Origin: Bin18 sp965242795 | Lineage (GTDB): Bacteria; Desulfobacterota; Binatia; Bin18 | Length of the DNA: 64,000 bases | Assembly: GCA_965242795.1 (NCBI GenBank) | Contig: OZ251505.1 | Coordinates: 1,922,001 to 1,986,000 of the forward strand | Reading direction: 5' to 3' | Part shown: positions 50,144 to 58,757 of the stretch, piece after piece | How the letters are laid out: each line of letters starts with the position of its first letter | Numbering within the stretch: position 1 is the stretch's first letter | Made by a program: the position numbers and the translations under genes | The notes under the pieces: model-generated | Told to the model about the DNA's origin: nothing | Seen by the model: only the letters and a program-made list of their open reading frames with translations | Database searches by the model: none

Positions 50144-53023
50144 ATGGCGTACCGTCCTCCCCTCGCCACACTCGGGGTCGTTGCCTCGAGATCGCCTCGG
50201 CTCTACCACCGAATCACGCGCACGGCCACCGCCATCGCGCTCGATGCTCTCGATCAAGGCGTCGTGACGATTGAGGGTGTTCCAGGACGCGGTTGTGTGA
50301 CGCTCTCGTTCGAAGAAATCGACGATGTCGTCGAAGCCAGATCGTGGTTCGGCGCGCGTCTGACGATTCGCGGCTTGGGCGGCCTCAAGTATTCAGTCGC
50401 GGGTCTTCCTCGGCGCGGCGCCGCAGGCGTGGTTGCAGCACTTGAGGACGAAGCTGCCCGGCTCGCTCGAAAACTCGACCGCCAGATTCTCGAACGCGAG
50501 ACGCATACCCAGGGCGGGCTCTCCGGCGAGCACTATCTGCGCTACGGCAAAGGGGAGGAACTGCGGCATCACATCGAGCAGACGATAGCTGCCGCGCGTT
50601 CGCGGATCGTGCGGAGGCATCTGGGTGGGGATGCGCTCCGGGCCCTTGACGCCATCGGTGCGCTCGAAGCCGCCACGGACTTCGAATCCGAGCGGACGAA
50701 TGCGAATCGTCGGTTCGTGTCCGCCGCGATTCCCGCCGTCGGACGGGCGATGGACGAGTCATCCGCGCGTGCGCCGACCGACGAACAGGCGGCGGCGATC
50801 GCAACCGACGAGGAGACCACGCTGGTACTCGCTGGTGCGGGGACGGGCAAGACCGCCGTGATCACCGGCAAGATGGCTCACCTCGTCCGCAACTGCGGCG
50901 TGCTGCCAGAGCAGATCCTTGTGCTTGCCTACAATCGAAAGGCGGCGGAGGAGATTCACGCTCGCACCGGAGACGATCTTTCGGGGTGCGAAATCAGCAC
51001 CTTTCACGCATTCGGACGCAGACTGATTAGCCAAGATTCAGCGGCCCCCACTATCTCGCGGATGGCGATCGACCCGCATTTCCGCAGCCAGCAGCTTGAT
51101 GGAATCCTCGACGAGATGTTCAGCAGGCGCCGCGATGTGCGCCAACTGCTGAACTTCGTTGCGTACCACGGGCAACCCTATCGTTCGCCGTTCGATTGCG
51201 GCGACCTCTCCGAATATCGCGGCTACACGCGCAGCATCGAGTTGCGGACGTTGAGCGGCGATCTGGTCAAGAGCTACGAAGAGCTCGTGATCGCCAACTT
51301 CCTCGCACTCAACGGCATCACGGCAAAGTACGAGGCTCCGTACCCTTTCCATACGGCGGATTCTAGACATCGACAGTATCAACCGGATTTCTACTTGCCG
51401 GACACCGACATCTACATCGAGCACTTCGCGCTCGACAGGAGCGGCAACGCGCCTTGGCCGGGATACGAAAAGGGCGTTGACTGGAAGCGTGGCATCCATC
51501 GCCAATACGGTACGCGGCTGATCGAAACATACAGTTGGCAGCAAAAGGCCGGCAGCCTGCTGCCCGAACTTGAGCGGCGCCTCCGCGAGCACGGCGTGCG
51601 CTTCGAGTACACGCCCGAGGAAAGCCTGCTTGAGGACCTGCGGGACAAAAACATCTCCTGGCTTGCGCAGCTTCTCGCCACGTTTCTCAGCTTAGTCAAG
51701 ACGGCCGGCCTCACCATGCGCGAATTGCGGGAGCGCGCCGCTGCGCTTCCAATGGCGAATGCACTGCGGAGTGGCGTGTTTCTCGATCTCTTCGAGCGCG
51801 TCTGGAGTCGTTACGAGGATCTCCTCAAGGAAGAGAACGCGATTGATTTCGATGACTTGATCAATCGTGCGAGAGACATTGTGGAGACTGGTCGTTGGAA
51901 ATCGCCGTTCCGCTACGTGCTGGTGGACGAATTCCAGGACATCTCGGCCGGACGCTTGGCCTTGCTCGAGGCGCTCAAGGGTCCGGATGTCGCCTACTTT
52001 CTTGTCGGCGACGACTGGCAGTCGATCTACCGATTCGCCGGCAGCGACGTCGGGCTCATGTCCTCTTGCGGCGACCATCTTGGTTTCGTGAAGCAGCGCG
52101 AACTGGGCCGAACGTTCCGTTACGGAGACTCCATTGCCGCGCCTTCCAGCGCTTTCGTCCAACGCAACCCAGCGCAGATTCGACGCACCCTCAAAGGCAG
52201 GGAAGCAGATGCCGATGACGGCGTGACCATCATTACCGCAGTGCGAGCGGCGGACGGTGCCAAGAGAGCGTTGGCGGACATCGCAGCCCGCGTTCCACAG
52301 AGGCAGGAGGCGACGGTATTGGTGCTGGGCCGCTATCGGAGCAGCGTCAACGGCAGGAGATTTCGCTCGCCTCGTTCTGGCATTCATGTCGAGACCAGCA
52401 CGGTTCACAGCGCAAAGGGACGGGAAGCCGACTACGCCATCGTTCTCGATCTGGTTGAAGGGCATCTCGGATTCCCTGCGCCGAAAGAGGACGATCCGCT
52501 GCTGGACCTCGTTCTGAGCAGATCGAATTCATTCCCACACGCGGAGGAACGCCGCCTCTTCTACGTTGCGATGACCAGAGCGCGACGCCAAGTGTACCTG
52601 GTTGCCGACGCGGCCAATCCGTCGGTGTTCGTACGCGAACTGCTCAAGGAGCAGCCGGACATTCGCCAGCTCGGTCGATTCGTCGATGACGACGCGCCGC
52701 CTTGCCCTCGTTGCGGCGGACGTCTGGTGGTGTCGCAAACCGGCAAGACGCGACGCTGCACCAACCATCCGCTCTGCGACTATCGTGCGCCCCGCTGCGA
52801 CGTGTGCGGCAGCGGCTCCGTCATCGTCGACGACGGGCACGGCAAGTGTTCCAACAGCGGATGTGCTGGCGGAGCTCGCGTCTGCCCCCGCTGCAAGATC
52901 GGCGTCTTGCAGCGGCGCTCGAGCCGGTTTGGCGAGTTCTGGGGCTGCTCGGAGTATCGCGCGGAACCGCCCTGCCGTTACACGCAGGACGCCAAGCATG
53001 CGTCCGGGCCGGGTGCCACGTGA
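50144..53023 (+). CDS. UvrD/HelD-type helicase with embedded nuclease and topoisomerase-like zinc ribbons
   Basis: 959 aa, intact. N-terminal ~200 residues resemble the helicase IV N-domain. SF1 motifs follow: Walker A LVLAGAGTGKTAVIT (~230), STFHAFGRRLI, DEFQDIS (~595), VGDDWQSIYRFAG, GRTFRY, TVHSAKGREADYAIV (~753) and LFYVAMTRARRQVYL (~805). Inserted near 380-480 is a nuclease-like module with YQPDFYLPDTDIYIEHFALD and LIETYSW, the PD-ExK-like insert of HelD relatives. The C-terminus (854-944) has three Cys4 ribbons (CPRCGGRLVVSQ, CDVCGSG, CPRCKIG) as in topoisomerase I. It sits inside a TonB-receptor gene on the other strand. Confidence 0.9.
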   Translation: MAYRPPLATLGVVASRSPRLYHRITRTATAIALDALDQGVVTIEGVPGRGCVTLSFEEIDDVVEARSWFGARLTIRGLGGLKYSVAGLPRRGAAGVVAALEDEAARLARKLDRQILERETHTQGGLSGEHYLRYGKGEELRHHIEQTIAAARSRIVRRHLGGDALRALDAIGALEAATDFESERTNANRRFVSAAIPAVGRAMDESSARAPTDEQAAAIATDEETTLVLAGAGTGKTAVITGKMAHLVRNCGVLPEQILVLAYNRKAAEEIHARTGDDLSGCEISTFHAFGRRLISQDSAAPTISRMAIDPHFRSQQLDGILDEMFSRRRDVRQLLNFVAYHGQPYRSPFDCGDLSEYRGYTRSIELRTLSGDLVKSYEELVIANFLALNGITAKYEAPYPFHTADSRHRQYQPDFYLPDTDIYIEHFALDRSGNAPWPGYEKGVDWKRGIHRQYGTRLIETYSWQQKAGSLLPELERRLREHGVRFEYTPEESLLEDLRDKNISWLAQLLATFLSLVKTAGLTMRELRERAAALPMANALRSGVFLDLFERVWSRYEDLLKEENAIDFDDLINRARDIVETGRWKSPFRYVLVDEFQDISAGRLALLEALKGPDVAYFLVGDDWQSIYRFAGSDVGLMSSCGDHLGFVKQRELGRTFRYGDSIAAPSSAFVQRNPAQIRRTLKGREADADDGVTIITAVRAADGAKRALADIAARVPQRQEATVLVLGRYRSSVNGRRFRSPRSGIHVETSTVHSAKGREADYAIVLDLVEGHLGFPAPKEDDPLLDLVLSRSNSFPHAEERRLFYVAMTRARRQVYLVADAANPSVFVRELLKEQPDIRQLGRFVDDDAPPCPRCGGRLVVSQTGKTRRCTNHPLCDYRAPRCDVCGSGSVIVDDGHGKCSNSGCAGGARVCPRCKIGVLQRRSSRFGEFWGCSEYRAEPPCRYTQDAKHASGPGAT

Positions 53024-53059
53024 TCTTGCCTCGACGACAATATCCGAGGCCGAGTTCGC

Positions 53060-53298
53060 TCAGATCCTGCCCTTCTGCAAGTCCAAGCGGCCCCGGGCCA
53101 AGTTCAGCCGCAACACGTCGCTTGCGCCTTCGGCCAAGCGCATGGTGCGCACCCGTCGGTACGGATCCTCCAACGGGTGGCCGGTTTGCAGCGCTGTGCC
53201 GCCTACGAGTTGGATCGCGGTGTCCACGATTTCGCCGATGCCTTCGGTGGCGAAGACTTTGGCGGCGATGGCTTCGTTGACGATGTTGAAGGAGGCTT
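53060..53298 (-). pseudogene. C-terminal remnant of an acyl-CoA dehydrogenase
   Basis: Reads FNIVNEAIAAKVFATEGIGE, QLVGGTALQTGHPLEDPYRR and VRTMRLAEGASDVLRLNLAR, the last ~75 residues of an acyl-CoA dehydrogenase with an EGA motif at the catalytic-Glu position. The rest of the gene is absent; at ~53298 the sequence changes abruptly into TonB-receptor coding sequence on the same strand. Confidence 0.78.
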
Positions 53299-54466
53299 GC
53301 CCCGGTCCGCGAAGGCATAGACCAGCCCGGCGTGGCCGTTCCACAACAGGTCGGAGTAGGCGTAGTCGGTCGTGACGCCGCTCCGGCCGACGACCGTATT
53401 CGCGTAGTCGAAATAGTCGGCCCGCACGCCCAGAAACGTGGAAAAACCCCACGGCAGGTCCACGGTGCTCATCAGATAGACCGACGTGGTGTCGATCCCG
53501 TAGTCGGAATCGAAATCGCCCCGCGTGACGTGGCGGTCCATGAGCGCATTGAGTCCGCCGACCACGGCGCCGTGCTCGTCGTAGATGCAATAGCCGCCGC
53601 GCAGCCGGAAGCTACAGTTCGGGTCCCCCCGGTTGTCCACGTCGTACCGCCCGTTCAGCACGCGGTGTTCCGCGTACTCGACGCCCGGCACCAGGCCGTG
53701 ACGGATGAACCCGACGGCGGCGTCCAGATACGCGGTGAGTTGCGTGGCGACGTAGTCCACTTCCTGCCAGCCCTGGTGCGTGCTCAACAACCACGTCGGG
53801 GCCGGCCGACGGGGGTGAACCGCCGCGCCCCCGTCATGACGTAGCCGTTGTCCGTGAACCCGTAGCGCGTAGCGCTCTCCACCCGGAACCGGTCGCCGAA
53901 CGCGTAGCCGCCGCGAAACGTCAACGTGTGGACCTCGGATTCGAGAAAGTCGCGGCCCTTCTGCAAGGAGGCAGGCACGTCGTCTATGGGATCGCCGAAG
54001 CGCACGATCCGGGTGCCGAGGTCCAGGTCGTCCTTCGCGTCGAGGAAGTAGTAGTCGAACGACAGGGAGAGCGTGTTGTCCTCGGGGCGGTACGTGGCGG
54101 ACAGGGCCGCGGCGCAGACGCTCCGCGGGCGCGCGGTCCGGGACTTCCTCGTCGACGTAGAGCAGGTTGCCGCGCATGGCCAGATCGTCGGAGCGGCCGG
54201 GACCGCGGGGCGGTCGGGCGTTGCCGGGACAACCGGATCGCTTGCCGCGGATTCCGCGTGCGAGACGTTCCGGTCCCGGGCGCGTGCCGCGACGTTCTCC
54301 GCCTCTGCCGCCCGGGTCTTGGGCGCGACCTGCCGGGCCGTCTCGTCCGGCTCGTGCGGGGTATCGCTGCGCGCGGCCACGTCGGCATACGAACCCACGC
54401 GGCCCACGCCGATCTCGACGCCCCCCCCCCCCCCCCCCCCCCCCCCCACTGCGTCCCCCTCGTCAT
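53299..54466 (-). pseudogene. TonB-dependent siderophore receptor, N-proximal fragment, frameshifted
   Basis: The start ATG at 54466 overlaps the exbD2 stop, then meets a 27-base G tract. In a different frame follows VEIGVGRVGSYADVAARSDT and a Pro/Ala-rich stretch. Receptor barrel sequence is readable as NLLYVDEEVPDRAPAERLR (one frame), ALSATYRPEDNTLSLSFDYY and RGGYAFGDRFRVESATRYG (second), then GWQEVDYVATQLTAYLDAAV and YSDLLWNGHAGLVYAFADRG (third; shift near 53805). The signal peptide and most of the plug domain are missing. It breaks at ~53299 and resumes at 50132. Confidence 0.8.
54421..54447. repeat. 27-base homopolymer (C on + strand, G in the receptor gene)
   Basis: Twenty-seven consecutive C residues on the + strand, beginning 19 bp inside the receptor gene when read leftwards. 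With 27 G the start codon is out of frame with the downstream open frame; 25 or 28 would join them. Confidence 0.95.
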
Positions 54467-54897
54467 GCCGCCTCCGCGTTCACGCTGTACAGCGTGAGCG
54501 TCGCGACGCCCTGCGCGCGCACGACGTCCAGCAGCGCATCGAGCGTCTCGTCCGTGACGTCCCGATCGACTTTCAGTGCCACGCGCGGGTCCTCGGCCGC
54601 CAGCGCGGAGTGCAGCGCGGGACCGACCGTCTCGAACGATACGTCCGTTCCGTTCAGGGTGAGCCGTCCGTGCGGGTCGAGGGCCAGGGTGACGGGGGGA
54701 TGCCGCACGGGCTCGTCGCTCGCGGACGTCGGCGGACGGATGTCCCCGCGGTCCTACACGTCGGCGATCCGGCCGGCGATCAGAAAGAAGATCAGCAGCA
54801 GGACGATGTTGATCAACGGGATCATGCCCGTCTCGTTCCGCCGGCCGCCCGGGGGACGGAGGGGCGTGGCGCGCAGGTCGGTTCCCCGTCCGTTCAC
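54463..54897 (-). pseudogene. Second ExbD-like protein, interrupted by an in-frame TAG
   Basis: The GTG start at 54897 overlaps the exbD stop. VNGRGTDLRATPLRPPGGRR, then a membrane segment MIPLINIVLLLIFFLIAG in which the proton-channel Asp of ExbD is replaced by Asn, a TAG at 54754-54756, and on the other side in the same frame a periplasmic domain VTLALDPHGRLTLNGTDVSF ending LTLYSVNAEAA. Without the stop it would be ~144 aa. Likely once part of an ExbB-ExbD-ExbD2 TonB energiser. Confidence 0.8.
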
Positions 54898-55304
54898 GGT
54901 CCCGCTCTCCGGTCCAGGGCTTCTCCCAGCGTGGCGCCGATGATCCCGTGTGCCGCGAGTCGCTCGAACGCCGTGACGATGGTCTGGACGCGGGTGTCGG
55001 CTTCGGGGAACACGACGACCATCCCGGCCGGATCGAGGGCCGCGGGGCCGGGCGCCGCGTCGGCATCCGACAAAGACAGCGGTCGGCCCTGCAGCGACAG
55101 CGCGCCGTCCGCGTGGAGAATCACGGCTTGGAGTCGCTGCGCGTCGCCCCCGGGGCTAGCGGCCGGCACCCGCAGGTCGATCGCCTTCCAGTGCGTGAAC
55201 GTGGACGTCAGCATGAAGAACATCAGCAGGATGAACACCACGTCGATCAGCGGCGTGAGGTTGATGGTCCGCCGCCGCGCACGATACGGATGGACGCCGC
55301 TCAT
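54894..55304 (-). CDS. exbD: Biopolymer transport protein ExbD
   Basis: 136 aa. ExbD with ExbB harvests the proton motive force for TonB. Short cytoplasmic N-terminus MSGVHPYRARRRTINLTPLI, membrane helix with the essential Asp (Asp21, LIDVVFILLMFFML), and a periplasmic domain from AIDLRVPAASPGG to the end. Overlaps exbB by 4 bp (ATGA) and the second exbD by 4 bp (GTGA): a tightly coupled leftward operon. Confidence 0.9.
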   Translation of the reverse strand: MSGVHPYRARRRTINLTPLIDVVFILLMFFMLTSTFTHWKAIDLRVPAASPGGDAQRLQAVILHADGALSLQGRPLSLSDADAAPGPAALDPAGMVVVFPEADTRVQTIVTAFERLAAHGIIGATLGEALDRRAGP

Positions 55305-56002
55305 CCGGCCCGCCTCGCGTGCCGATCGTGTCGTGCCGGTGCCGCGACGGCGCGGGCGCGCCTTTCCGCCTCACCGGTGAAGATCCGCTCCAGCGCGTCC
55401 AGCACGGCCGCGGATTCGACCTCGACCCGCCGCTCGAACCAACTGTTCGCCATCGAGACCGGAATGGCGACGGCCAACCCGGCCGCGGTCGTGAGCAACG
55501 CCTTCCAGATGCCGCCGGACAGGACCGCGGGGTTCACCTGTCTGCCGGCGGCTTCCAGGGCCTGAAACGCGTCGATCATGCCGAGCACGGTGCCGAACAG
55601 GCCGAGCAGGGGCGCCAGGGACGCGATCACTTCCAGGATGCGCAGGTGACGGTCGAGCGCCTCGGTCGCCGCCCGGGCCAGCCGGATGGTCTCGGTACGG
55701 ATGTCCTCCGCGGCGAGGGTCCCGGCCTCCAGCATGTCCAGGACGCGGCCCAGGAGGCGGGCGCGGGGGTTGCGCTGGCCCCGGACCAGGCGCAGGGCGT
55801 GGCTACGGTCGCCGTCTGCCAGATGGGCGAGGGCCTGTTCCACGACGTCGCGCGGTCGGGGCCGCTGGTGCCACCACTGCCACCACTTCGCCAGCATCAC
55901 CGTCAGCGCGCCCACCGACAGGCAGCCCAGCAGCCACAGCACCAGCCCGCCGGCTCCTAGGAATGTCGCCAGCTCGGTCAGGGAAGTCGGTTCGGGAGTC
56001 AT
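55301..56002 (-). CDS. exbB: MotA/TolQ/ExbB proton-channel protein
   Basis: 233 aa, three membrane helices: FLGAGGLVLWLLGCLSVGAL at ~12-35, LEVIASLAPLLGLFGTVLGM at ~125-150 and IWKALLTTAAGLAVAIPVSM near 170, the latter two carrying the ExbB/TolQ signature Thr residues. The ATG at 56002 (MTPEPTSLTELATFL) was chosen over a longer frame. First gene of exbB-exbD-exbD2-receptor. A strong terminator-like hairpin lies ~100 bp upstream at 56104. Confidence 0.9.
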   Translation of the reverse strand: MTPEPTSLTELATFLGAGGLVLWLLGCLSVGALTVMLAKWWQWWHQRPRPRDVVEQALAHLADGDRSHALRLVRGQRNPRARLLGRVLDMLEAGTLAAEDIRTETIRLARAATEALDRHLRILEVIASLAPLLGLFGTVLGMIDAFQALEAAGRQVNPAVLSGGIWKALLTTAAGLAVAIPVSMANSWFERRVEVESAAVLDALERIFTGEAERRARAVAAPARHDRHARRAG

Positions 56003-56103
56003 GGGGGGCAGTGTGTGGTTCCTGACGCGGGTGCCGATTTCCGAAAGGGCGCGGTGCGGCGGGCGATCTATTCGTGTGGCGCAGCGGCCGGCCCGCAGCC
56101 ACG

Positions 56104-56143
56104 AAAAAGCCCGCACGAACGGGGGGAACCGTTCCGTGCGGGC
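56104..56143 (-). terminator. Strong intrinsic terminator or attenuator upstream of exbB
   Basis: Reading leftwards, GCCCGCACG (extended by further pairing within the loop) pairs with CGTGCGGGC and is followed by TTTTT. There is no gene directly upstream on this strand, so it may attenuate exbB or be left over from a lost gene. Confidence 0.7.
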
Positions 56144-57099
56144 GCTGGATTTCCGAACCTCTGGCCGTATGGAATGGGCGGGGCGTCGTACTGACCGGTA
56201 TCTTTCCCGTGCGGCTCACTGGTCGATATTGAAATTCAATTTCGATACGACGAGAAGAATAGATGAGTCGCCCGATTTGTCAATAGGGGGTTCTCCCGGG
56301 TACTTCGTCGGTTTGAAATCGTCTCCGCGTGGTTTTCCTAGGGGACTTGCATATAAGACGATTCTTCGTCCGTTTCGACAAGCTCAACGGGAGCTTGTCA
56401 AAGGGTTTTCAACCAGGGATGCTAGATGCAAGTCAAGAGAGAGTTCTAGGATCCTCTTGTATGTAATTCCTAAACTTTTCAAGCCGAGGCACGCTAGTCG
56501 CTTGACTTTCAATTCGCAGTGTGATGGAAGGCCGCTTTCCAACGCAGCGAACGAGAAGTCAGCGGGAACCGGCCATGATGCGCGACGCGCCCCCTATCGA
56601 CACCGGAAGGTTGGTCGTCGACACAGTCTCCGCCCCCCCCCCGCGGAATCTCCCGCTCATTTCGGTTCCATAGCGCGGCGCCGCCGCGGCAATATCCGCC
56701 TCGGAAGCCTGGACCGGGTCCACGCTCCCGTTTTAGGGATAGGTTCGTGTGGCGTGGCGGCGTCTCACCGCGCGGGGACTTCACATCAGTCCTCGGATGT
56801 CCCGACCCTCGACACCTTCGGCCGGTTCGTGGGGAGCGGGAACGAAAAGATCAACAGCGGCAGCATCCCGGCGGGAGCGAGCCGACGAACGGAGTTGGTT
56901 ACCCGCCATGCGGGAACCCGACGAACCGACAACCCCAACCGAAAGGAGGACGGTGCGAACCCAGCTTATGTCATGAGGAAAAGCGGGGGCGCCGGTAGAG
57001 GCTACTGTCTGATCGGCGGCTAAGGCAGAAACGGAAGCGAGAGGGAACACCCTCCATTGACCCGGCCTGCGGGCCGGCACGGAAGGAAAGGAACGAACG
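56144..57099. other. Long intergenic region between exbB and the RTX gene
   Basis: About 950 bp without a supported gene. The stretch 56220-56520 is relatively AT-rich for this genome and probably holds divergent promoters. It contains repeat-type pieces: CGTTTCGACAAGCTCAACGG near 56370, CTCTTGTATGTAATTCCTAA near 56450, and a C9 run at ~56633. AAGGAAAGGAACGAACG directly before 57100 serves the RTX gene. Confidence 0.55.
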
Positions 57100-58728
57100 A
57101 TGGCGACAAAACGAAGAAGGATCCTTCAGGGGGACGCCGATCATAACGATCTGACAATTACGCTTCAATATGATGCTGTACATGGTAATGACGGCAACGA
57201 CACTCTGTATGGAGATGCGCGTGAAAACTCCTTAGATGGTGGGGGCGGCAACGATGTCTTGTACGGCGGGGCCGGAGACGACAAATTGGATGGAATTACT
57301 GGCAACGACGAGTTGAACGGAGGAGACGATGACGATCGGTTATACGGGTGGTGGAACAACGACATACTGAGGGGTGACGCCGGTGACGACCAATTGTACG
57401 GCGGGGATCAGCATGACCGGTTGTACGGGGGAGACGGGAACGATTGGCTGTTTGGCGACAGGCCCCACCTGGCGGACGTTCCCGCCGACCACCGCGGCGA
57501 CTCAAGTCTCCAACTTCGACCGTCCACCAACGGGCGATATGCCGATGACGGCCAAGACTTCCTGAGAGGGGATGGTGGCAACGACCGTCTCTATGGGTAC
57601 GGAGGGGGCGATGTCTTGAAAGGGGGCGATGGCGATGACTACTTGTTTGGTGATCAAGGTAACGACCGATTGGCTGGCGGTGACGGCGCCGACTACCTGG
57701 ATGGCGGGACGGGAACCGACCAGCTGCACGGAGGAGATGGGAACGATTCGGGAGGAGCCGGCGCGACCCGGAAGGGACTCTTCGGGGGCGCTGGGGATGA
57801 TTACTTGAACGGGGGGGATGGCAACGACCATTTGGACGGCGGCGCCGATAACGACAATCTGTACGGGGGCGATGGTGCCGACACCCTGTTCGGGGGTGCC
57901 GGGGATGACTATTTGGACGGGGGAGATGGCGACGACTACCTGAGCGGCGGAGTGGGGAACGACAATTTGTACGGCGAAGCCGGCGCTGACTACCTGAGTG
58001 GCGGGTTGGGGAACGACGGTCTGTATGGAGGAGACGGGGACGACTTGGGATCCAATAAGGGGTTGTTTGGCGGGGCGGGCGACGACTACTTGGATGGGGG
58101 CGCCGGTGCCGACTACCTGAATGGGGGCGCGGGCAACGACATCCTGTATGGAGGCGCGGACAACGACATCACCAACCATAGCGGAGTCGGCGGCCTGTAC
58201 GGCGCTGGAGGCGATGACCGCTTATACGGGGGAGCCGGCAACGACTATCTGGACGGCGGCGTCGGGGACGACCGCCTGGAGGGCGGCGCTGGCGCCGACA
58301 CGCTGACCGGGGGCGAGGGGGCGGACACGTTCGTCGTCGGGACGGAGAGTGTCGCCATGAACCCGACGGCGCAGATCGAGCTAAATGCAAAGACGGATGA
58401 GGTGAAGGACTTTCACGGGATCAACAAAACGGACAGTCAAGGCAACGATTCGAGCCAAGGCGACCGGTTGGACCTGCGGGGCTTGGCGGATCACGCGAGC
58501 CTCCCGACCGGGACGAAGTTGACGTTCATCGGGACCGACGCGTTCAGTGGGACGGATCAAGTGCGCAGCGGTGCCGGGTCGGTGCGGTACTGGCAAGATG
58601 ACCAGGCGGGGACGGCCAACGACGTGACGCACGTACTGGTGGACCTGGATGGGAATGGCAATGCGGACTTCCAAGTGGACCTGACCGGGTTGCACACCCT
58701 GGGCGACGCCGACCTGCTGTTGGCGTAA
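57100..58728 (+). CDS. RTX calcium-binding repeat protein with type I secretion C-terminus
   Basis: 542 aa with no Sec signal. From residue ~28 to ~415 it is built of nonapeptide RTX repeats (GGxGxDxLx; for example GGAGDDKLDG, GGDGDDYLFG) that bind Ca2+ in a beta-roll once outside the cell. The last ~120 residues form a serralysin/M10-C-terminal-like domain (ADTFVVGTESVAMNP, QGDRLDLRGLADHAS, HVLVDLDGNGNADFQVDL) ending in a hydrophobic DADLLLA, the uncleaved type I export signal. No enzymatic domain is present, so it is probably a surface layer, adhesin or matrix protein. The exporter gene next door is broken. Confidence 0.92.
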   Translation: MATKRRRILQGDADHNDLTITLQYDAVHGNDGNDTLYGDARENSLDGGGGNDVLYGGAGDDKLDGITGNDELNGGDDDDRLYGWWNNDILRGDAGDDQLYGGDQHDRLYGGDGNDWLFGDRPHLADVPADHRGDSSLQLRPSTNGRYADDGQDFLRGDGGNDRLYGYGGGDVLKGGDGDDYLFGDQGNDRLAGGDGADYLDGGTGTDQLHGGDGNDSGGAGATRKGLFGGAGDDYLNGGDGNDHLDGGADNDNLYGGDGADTLFGGAGDDYLDGGDGDDYLSGGVGNDNLYGEAGADYLSGGLGNDGLYGGDGDDLGSNKGLFGGAGDDYLDGGAGADYLNGGAGNDILYGGADNDITNHSGVGGLYGAGGDDRLYGGAGNDYLDGGVGDDRLEGGAGADTLTGGEGADTFVVGTESVAMNPTAQIELNAKTDEVKDFHGINKTDSQGNDSSQGDRLDLRGLADHASLPTGTKLTFIGTDAFSGTDQVRSGAGSVRYWQDDQAGTANDVTHVLVDLDGNGNADFQVDLTGLHTLGDADLLLA

Positions 58729-58757
58729 CCTGCCAAGCGGGCGGGGCCGGCCCCACC

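Noticed and set aside
50120..53310. Helicase insertion considered as an insertion sequence or phage element.
   Set aside because: No transposase, integrase, inverted ends or clear duplicated target were found; the only similarity between the two edges is a short AGGAGG, which is not enough.
54471..55380. Long + strand open frame opposite exbD/exbD2.
   Set aside because: It is antisense to recognisable ExbD sequences and has no family features of its own.
57180..58330. Short-period repetition that could be taken for a CRISPR or satellite array.
   Set aside because: The period is 27 bp in coding frame and translates to RTX nonapeptides; there are no constant repeats with unique spacers. No CRISPR array was seen in the window.
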